NCBI RefSeq assembly: GCF_014356525.2
Contig: NC_052506.1
Coordinates: 28,797,137 to 28,861,136 of the forward strand
From: Nilaparvata lugens
Lineage: Eukaryota; Arthropoda; Insecta; Hemiptera; Delphacidae
Direction of reading: 5' to 3'
DNA length: 64,000 nt
The notes under the pieces were generated by a model. The model saw only the letters and a list, made by a program, of their open reading frames with translations. It did no database searches and was not told the origin of the DNA. A program made the position numbers and the translations under genes. This document shows, in pieces, positions 55,441-64,000 of this stretch (positions are counted from its first letter, which is position 1; each line of letters starts with the position of its first letter).

Positions 55441-58400
55441 ATAATGGGTTTATTATAACAAAATTATCATAACTTACAATTGATGCTGGATAGATAAATC
55501 CATAATTTTAAAGTTGATTGAATAAGACGTAATTATTCATTCTTCCATATGTGAATTTATCCTTAATTGTCACATTACTTTTGAATTAATAATGTCTCTA
55601 AACTGTTCTCGCAATTCTGATGATTCCACGTTCCTCCACTTAAAAGTAATACTCATAGATCACTCTATGTAATAATACATATAATGTATAATGGCTACAG
55701 TTGCATTGGTGAGTTTTTACAGTAATATACAGGATGATTGATACGGTTTTGTGTGGCTCAATGAATTGAATTTCATCGATTTTCAAAAAAATACTGTCAG
55801 ACATAATGAGTGAAGCTCACGGTGTGACTGTGGTTATGGCAATTGAAGTAGTGAGGGCACCTGATTGAGGGTAGAGGAATAAGTTGCTTATTACACGGGA
55901 TTCGAAATAAAAATGCACTCAGCAATTGTTTTTCGTAAAACTGTTCATAAAGATTTCGCTGGACGATTGTGAAACGAAATTAGCAGAAATACTCTAAAAA
56001 AAAAAAAACGCTGAAGATCTAGGTTGGCTTGTAATAAATTATTAAAAATTTGGCATAAATGATTCTAGAGGTTGAATAGAGTACATTGTAGAGGATAGCC
56101 ATTTATTGTGGGCCTTAAACAACACCATTACTACCTATAAAGTGAGCTCAATAGTTTGGTAAGACAATGAAACCAGAAGATTTATGATTTTATTCCTGTA
56201 AAGTCTAAACGTTACAATCTGAACGTTAGATTACTTGTCGAACGAGCCATTTAATACAGTTATGGTATGTAAATGGCACTTATGCATAATACTGGTCTTA
56301 ATGCGATTCGATTAGAGCTGGAGATTTGAAAACTTTGGTAGTAAATAACTATGACTAGGTGAGAGAGATCAGACAAGTCAAAGTTCTGCGGGAATGGAAA
56401 CCCCCTCTGTCTATTTCAATCTCAATCATAAATCACAGGAATATGGAACATTGCTATAAAGATGCGAGTTGATCAGGGGCGTATTAGGCTTTCTAATAAT
56501 GTAGCAACCGGAAGCGGTATTTCAAATTATCTTTGAATTTTCTTCAAATCGGAGTTGTTATAATTATCCTGCCAAATTTCCCTGACGAGATATTCTACCT
56601 TCCCAATACTCAATGTTTGATAGGATCCTGAAAATCGATTATTGATAAATTGATAACTATAGGATGTTGAAAGCTGGAGGGGCTGTACGCTATAAGATAT
56701 GAGATGACGGTCTTCATGAGATGATGAGTCTTTATGCGATGATGAGATGAGATAAGATCTTGAAGTCTTAATGAGATGAAGGTCTTTATGCCTTAAAAAA
56801 CCTAATATGTGCTTGAGAGCAGAATTTCTATATTGAAATTGAGATTATAAAGTCAGCTTCTTCAACATGCATCTTTCATGCATCCTTTCAGCATCTTATT
56901 AACATATTTTTAATATGCATCTTTCAGTTGCATTAAATTAACATTGGTTTGCCATCATTGTCTGCTATTAACTTTGAATGACTGCATTCATGAGGTCTCG
57001 CGGTAACATTAAAAAATACTGAAAAGGTTGTATCCAACAAAATATGCGTGACTTCTAAGGGAAATTTGATAATTCAAGGGATTTATAGATTTTTCAACAC
57101 TGTAATACTCTTGACCACTGAATCTCCAAAAAGTACAGGCACAAAATATGGAAGGGCATTGTTCATTACTCGGGAACATGGGAGCCACTGTTCTAGAAGC
57201 ATAGCTGCGCATGAGCTCTTAAAACTGTTAAAAATCCGAGTAAAATCTACTTTTCCACTCTTTCCTTTTCTGGCATGTAGCAATGGATCCATGCATGTCA
57301 GCTGTCAAAGACCGCCGGAGGAGATCTTTCACATGTCCAAACAGTGCTCTGAAGTTGTCATGCATCTGTGTTTTTACTCCAATGTTAGGAAACTCACCCT
57401 TCCGATCGCTCTCTCATTTCCAAAATTTTCCATATTGAATGCTCCCAATGAGTTTAGTTGAGATGTGAGATGACAAAATCCGATGATCTGCTATCCATTT
57501 TTGTCAGCCATTACCTTGCTAGCCCATTCAATTATTGGTTTGAGCGTATTCATCGTCCTCCATCATGCTTCGGAACGTTTTATTCATTATACAATACTTG
57601 ATGTTCTGATGATAGTCGACAACAATAATGAGCATGTAACTTAGTTCAAATATATAACTCTACGAAATGCTCTCTTTCAACTGCTCAATACAGTTTTTCC
57701 TCTATGACTGCTAACAAATACCAAATTTATCGACTTTTACCATCTCCTGAATATTCTTCGTTGATGATTTTTAGTGATAAATACCTGCATGACCATTGAC
57801 TAACACGTGAAGTTATTTACATTTGCCTTATTTTGCGCCTGGAATCATTGAACATGATTATTCATACAGGTCCATTCTGATACATTCAATTTCTTATTCT
57901 CGTTTCATTTCATATAATATGTTCTTGAAGGATCAACAAGGATAACCCAATTTAAATGGAAAACAAGGCTAATAATATAATTTGTTAGTCATGATGGGGA
58001 ATTCAAATGAACACTGATCATCATGGAGAGTTGGAAAGCTAAGCTTGTATCAGGCTTGAGTATCTAGCAAAAAGCAAGAGAGGAGTGAATAGAGAGGATA
58101 TTATAGCGTCATAGGACGCCAAGAATGATAATAATTATTATCTCTCCAGACCAAATATGCAATTACCAGATACTGCCTAGAGGAAGAGTCGTTATAGGCT
58201 TTACTCGGTACAATCTTGAAGTTTGGAATTCAGATGTTCATATCATAATAATCCTCCCTCCTTTAATTCTACAAATTACGATGCTCGGAATCATGTTAGG
58301 CCCACTACTAGCAGTCTACATCATGAATAAAATGAGCATGCTACTAATGCTACTATGAAATCAGTATCGGATAGCTCAGTAGATAGTGGAAATTTGAGAG

Positions 58401-59730
58401 GACAGATGAATTGTTGGAAAAGAAATACAGATTAATTTATAATATGAGCGATCGATAAGTTGAATGACTACTTGGTAAAATGTGTGTAATTCAAGGCTTT
58501 GAATAATATTTTGACTTATAAATAATTATAATCAGGAAGGGAACAAGGGGTTGGAAATAATATTCATCTCAAACTGCTGAAACTTCGACAATAGCCATTA
58601 AAAAGGCACTTTCATTACAGTTAGTCCCGCTTGATCTTTGCATATTGTAATATGAGTGAATTAGTAACAGCTGCTGCCTGAACGCCCTTCTACTCAGTTG
58701 AAAACTAATATTGCTGTCAAGCTACAAAAATATCACAGCATTAGATTGTTGCAAGATGGAACTCTGCTCATGCTTTTTATAAAATAAAAGAACTCAATAA
58801 TAATTATACTGCAAAAAGCAGTTTCAATTATGGAAGAATTCGAACATCATTGATTTTTCAAGTGCTGAGAATAGATTGAGTTTGAATGAAAAATATCAGT
58901 CGGTGTTCCTTTGATAGAGGAATAAGTGAAAATCGTCTACATATTATATAGAATGTCAAGATTCTTTGATAAGATTAATACGATATAAAATATTTCAATT
59001 GTGATTACTCTCACTTGCTGCCAAAAGGAATAAACCCTAAAATGGTTTGACAGTTCTAAAATGTATACACCTGGAAAATAAAATTTCTGGCGACTATTTA
59101 TACAATGAAAGTGAAGGATATGATATATTTGTGATCACTATTGTAACCAACCTTATTTGAGACTACTTAAATAAAGCTCCTTAGCATTATAGGAAGCTAT
59201 GCTGATCGTGAGAGCCAGAGAATTTTGGTACCGTAATCTGGGTTAAGAGAAAAAACATTGTCCAAATCCGATTGAATCTTATATTTTTATAATAAGGAAA
59301 TAGAATATCAAGCTTCAACATTTCAAACATTGAAATAATTAAGTTGCATCATTTGTGATATCAATAGTAAATTGACAAAGCCTATGTGAAAACCCCGGTT
59401 ATTTCAGTTGAGAAGCGCTTTTTATTATTTCTGTTGAGAAGCACAGATATACGAAGTTTAATTGATTATAAAATTCGATGGACTTGGCTGAATTGTTGAC
59501 AAGATGTAAAATAAAATGTTCTGCTTACCACACTGATCGAAGATGGGTATATAACTTGGTATTAATATTCTTATATCTTTTGTTCCATGTTATAATGCTT
59601 TTCTTTTAGGTCGTGCATTATTTTGTTGTAGTAATATATGTTTAAAATCTGCTTCATCCATAATTTGTCATTTCAAATAATATTATAAGATTCAATCAGA
59701 CATTTTTATCAGGCAATTTTAACATAAAAA
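55441..59730. other. no gene recognised; longest ORF at 57048-57461
   Basis: Low-repeat DNA, probably intronic or intergenic. A 137-codon plus-strand reading at 57048-57461 opens from a GTG, and its first ATG is far inside (near 57285); the minus strand over the same DNA has readings of 67-69 codons and a stretch with HDNFRALFGHVKDLLRRSLT. Neither is assignable. A GATGAGAT-rich stretch lies at 56695-56790. Confidence 0.4.
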
Positions 59731-60666
<936 letters not shown>

Positions 60667-61162
60667 TGTCATCTCCATCATGACTCAGAACGAGAAGAAA
60701 AATTGCTATATCCAGCTGAAGACTAGAGTGAGTTCAGACAGTAGTACCACTCCAACAACACAAAATCATTAATTTGAAAAAATATAAAATGTAAGATGGA
60801 AATCTTAAAAGGATTGTCCAGAATAAGAAGAAATAGAAAATAAAATGTGTAATTAACGATTTTTTGGTACACTTTCTTAAAAAATGTAATTAAAGAGATT
60901 TATAATATTAAGAATACAGAAAAGGTATTTCAAATTGAGAAAAATGCTCAGAAATTAATTTCAGGAACTGAATTCCAACAGTACACAGTTGATAGCAATG
61001 TACCTAGAATCTAGGCGCCTCGGTTGATATTATATCCAGTAGAAGCCTAATCCTAAAATGAATTGGGGTGATAATTGATTAGGTTTCTCTTCCAACTACT
61101 ACAGCAGTTCCAGACATCTCAAACTCGAAAAATTGAAACTGGTTTGGTAAATAATATAAGAA

Positions 61163-61827
61163 TCTGGTGTGGTACACTCACACAACTTTCCTTGCCGTTA
61201 TGAAAATTGATCACCTGACGCTAGTGTTCCCGCGCATACTAGTTTAGTATACAAAGATCTGAGCCAGCTGGTGACAGGACAATAACGCTGGATACACACG
61301 TGATCTGCTATCTCTTCATAGTGAATGATTTAATAGAATCAACAGTTTGTAATTGAATAATCACATTTTCTCAAATTTCAAGCTTATTTTCATTTTAGGT
61401 TAAAATGTTGCTGGACATTAATTGAAGAGATTTCCATGCTCAATCTTTTCCACTCGAAATTTTCGTTTAAATTATATCTGAGACCTGATAATTGGGAATC
61501 TAAAATGAAACTTTGCATAGATTGGGCGGAGCTCCTGGAATTTTTACAGATATTAGACTCGTGGCAGTTGATATAGCTTATCAATGACTATTTTAGGTAT
61601 GAATTTGATCAAAATCGTTGGAGCCATTTTCGAGAAAATCGAGAAAAACCCTGTTATTGACAACATTTTCGCCATTTTAGCCGCCATCTTGAATTGCATT
61701 TGATTGAAATTGTTCGTGTCGGATCCTTATAGTGTAAGGACCTTAAGTTCCAAATTTCAAGTCATTCGTTAATTGGGAGATGAGATATCGTGTACACAGA
61801 CGCACATACACATAATAAGAATACACT

Positions 61828-61898
<71 letters not shown>

Positions 61899-62040
61899 AC
61901 ACACACATACAGACCAATACGTAAAAAACACTTTTTTGGACTCAGGGGACCTTGAATCGTAATTTAGAAGTTGGGGTACCTTAATTTTTTCGGAAAGCAA
62001 TACTTTCCTTACCTATGGTAATAGGGCAAGGAAAGTAAAA
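61163..62040 (+). mobile_element. Helitron-like element, copy 5 (in duplicated unit)
   Basis: Nearly identical to copy 4. The CA tract (about 61831-61912) is shorter and has TA interruptions. Confidence 0.85.
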
Positions 62041-62543
62041 TGTCATCTCCATCATGACTCAGAACGAGAAGAAAAATTGCTATATCCAGCTGAAGACTAG
62101 AGTGAGTTCAGACAGTAGTACCACTCCAACAACACAAAATCATTAATTTGAGAAAATATAAAATGTAAGATGGAAATCTTAAAAGGATTGTCCAGAATAA
62201 GAAGAAATAGAAAATAAAATGTGTAATTAACGATTTTTTGGTACACTTTCTTAAAAATGTAATTAAAGAGATTTATAATATTAAGAATACAGAAAAGGTA
62301 TTTCAAATTGAGAAAAATGCTCAGAAATTAATTTCAGGAACTGAATTCCAACAGTACACAGTTGATAGCAATGTACCTAGAATGTAGGTGCCTCGGTTGA
62401 TAGTATATCCAGTAGAAGCCTAATCCTAAAATGAATTGGGGTGATAATTGATTAGGTTTCACATCTCAAACTCGAAAAATTGAAACTGGTTTGGTAAATA
62501 ATATAAAAATCTGGTGTGGTACACTCACACAACTTTCCTTGCT

Positions 62544-62889
62544 CATTAATCTATAAGCCTCATTCTTAAACGAGGATAATCTAGGGAATAACATTATGCC
62601 GATTGGCGGCTAAATAATTAAAACTACGATTATACTATTGTTATTGTTTTCAGAGTACATTTTCCTTTGTTTGAATAAATTATGAAATTTGAGGATTTTT
62701 TAAGTTGTCAAAACAGCTGTTCTACAAATAAAATATCGACATGTGTTCTTTTGAATAAACTGCTCTACTACCTACCTACCTCACGCACGAGAAGGAGGTT
62801 ACAAAGTAAATTTCTCAAGGATGGGGTGGATCCCCTGTTAGTTTCTCAGGGAGGAGACTCATGCTAGTTAATAGAGCTGATATATAACT
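62544..62889. other. no gene recognised
   Basis: Sequence between the partial third unit and the diverged Helitron-like copy. A 61-codon reading at 62682-62867 has no features. Confidence 0.4.
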
Positions 62890-63243
62890 ATACAGGGTAT
62901 GAATTTGAAAAAAATCAGTCTAGTCATTTTTGAGAAAATCGTGATAGAAATTTAACAAAATTCATTCTTCTCAGGAATATTACGGAGCTCCTGCAATCTT
63001 CCCAGAAATGAGATTCATGTCAGTTGACAGGGCTTATGAATAGCTATCTAGGGTATAAATTTGAAGAAAATCGTTAGAGCCGTTTTCGAGAAAAACATGG
63101 TTTTTTAGCCATTATCCGTCATTTTTCCGCCATTTTGAATTGCATTTCATTGGATTTCTTATTGTCGGATCCTCATTGTATAAGGACCTTAAGTTTAAAA
63201 TTTCAAGTCAATCGGTTAATTAGGAATGGAGTTATCGTGTTCA

Positions 63244-63281
<38 letters not shown>

Positions 63282-63448
63282 ACAGACCAACACCCAAAAA
63301 TCATGTTTTTAGACTCAGGGGATCTTGAAACGTTTAGAAAACATGAAATTGGAGTACCTTAAATTTTTTTGGGAAGCAATACTTTCCTTACCTATGGTAA
63401 TAAGGCAAGGAAAGTAATACCTATAGTAATACGGCAAGGAAAGTAAAA
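62890..63448 (+). mobile_element. Helitron-like element, copy 6 (diverged 3' part)
   Basis: Shares AAATCGTTAGAGCCGTTTTC, TTGTCGGATCCT, (CA)n at 63246-63281, GACTCAGGGGA, TACTTTCCTTACCTATGG and the terminal GGCAAGGAAAGTA. The terminal segment is duplicated: GGCAAGGAAAGTAATACC and then GGCAAGGAAAGTAAAA. More diverged than copies 4 and 5, so older or a subfamily. Confidence 0.7.
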
Positions 63449-64000
63449 AGTCTTTCTCAGTCTTCACAGACAGGATGAAAGAGTCGTCGAAGAAGCAGAG
63501 ATGGATTGTTGAATTAATACTGGCTATTGAATTAATACTAGGTTTATAAGAAAGTAAAGGAAGAACAGATAGGCGATGAATAAAAAACCTGGCACAGATT
63601 GCTCAGTGTACGAGTATTTTATTATAATGTACTTCATTGATAGCGGGTGCTGAATGTGAATGGAGGCTACAAATTTCTCAAATTGACTCCTCATAACATC
63701 AACGTGGTTGAACTGAAGATATTAATTCTAATGTGGCAATACTAAGAAGTAATAAATTTGTGAAAAGCAAACCAGAGTGGCTGTAGCGTGCGTGATAGGA
63801 TACATTAGCCTCATTGCGACTTGACATAGATAGCGACAAATGTTTTACCCAATTCAGCAGAAATACCATTGTTGATTGGTTACAGCTCTCAATGACTTTT
63901 ATTGCAGTTGTTAGAATGTCCATAGCAATTCACAGGAAGGAATCTAGGCCAATAGTTGGTACTTGACAATTAACGCTGTTCCACCAACAACCATTCGAAA
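63449..64000. other. no gene recognised
   Basis: Short readings only (74 codons at 63699-63923, minus). Nothing assignable. Confidence 0.45.

Noticed and set aside
57048..57461. 137-codon ORF as a gene
   Set aside because: It starts from GTG with the first ATG far inside, has no motif, and the opposite strand is equally open.

Overview
This AT-rich window is animal (arthropod, probably insect) nuclear DNA. The evidence is Ty3/gypsy, BEL/Pao and jockey/RTE-type LINE fragments, many short non-autonomous elements, (CA)n arrays copied along with one repeat family, and one spliced exon of a membrane-dipeptidase-type gene. The overall look suggests a hemipteran such as a planthopper; that is my impression and is not shown by the sequence. 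There is no bacterial operon, CRISPR array, rRNA or complete tRNA. The only host coding sequence I can defend is the dipeptidase exon on the minus strand at 37974-38130. The rest is dispersed repeats or unannotatable intergenic/intronic DNA.

Layout. 1-3.5 kb: a dispersed repeat (called R1 here; second copy at 41.1-42.7 kb) carrying an element with 65-bp terminal inverted repeats that encloses an RTE-like LINE fragment, plus a LINE 3' tail. 4.45-7.5 kb: a Helitron-like short element split by a 5'-truncated jockey-group LINE. 7.5-14 kb: mostly unassigned, with a hAT-like MITE and fragments of two repeat families (R15 and R-P). 14.1-14.3 kb: an octamer microsatellite. 15.0-20.1 kb: R15 carrying a Ty3/gypsy element with 136-bp LTRs and target duplication AGCCT. 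20.1-33.8 kb: a four-layer nest in which R-P contains a Helitron-like element, which contains a BEL/Pao element (target duplication TTAAT), which contains a gag-only element with 1.8-kb LTRs. 34.5-41 kb: low-repeat DNA with the dipeptidase exon. 43-46.6 kb: a gypsy pol split by a block of tandem repeats. 47.3-50.2 kb: a minus-strand gag-like region with no pol. 52.5-54.4 kb: a second gypsy end sharing a 1.43-kb direct repeat with the first. 54.7-55.4 kb: a long inverted repeat. 59.7-63.4 kb: a tandem duplication of a Helitron-like element plus its flank.

How it works together. No pathway is encoded. The useful content is the insertion history, which can be read from target duplications and from empty sites present elsewhere in the same window. 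No element here is autonomous as read: every pol is frameshifted or internally deleted, although some LTR pairs are nearly identical. The best candidates for undescribed biology are the Helitron-like family with subterminal inverted repeats and an internal microsatellite, and the two gag-only minus-strand elements, one of which has a tandemly repeated basic module.
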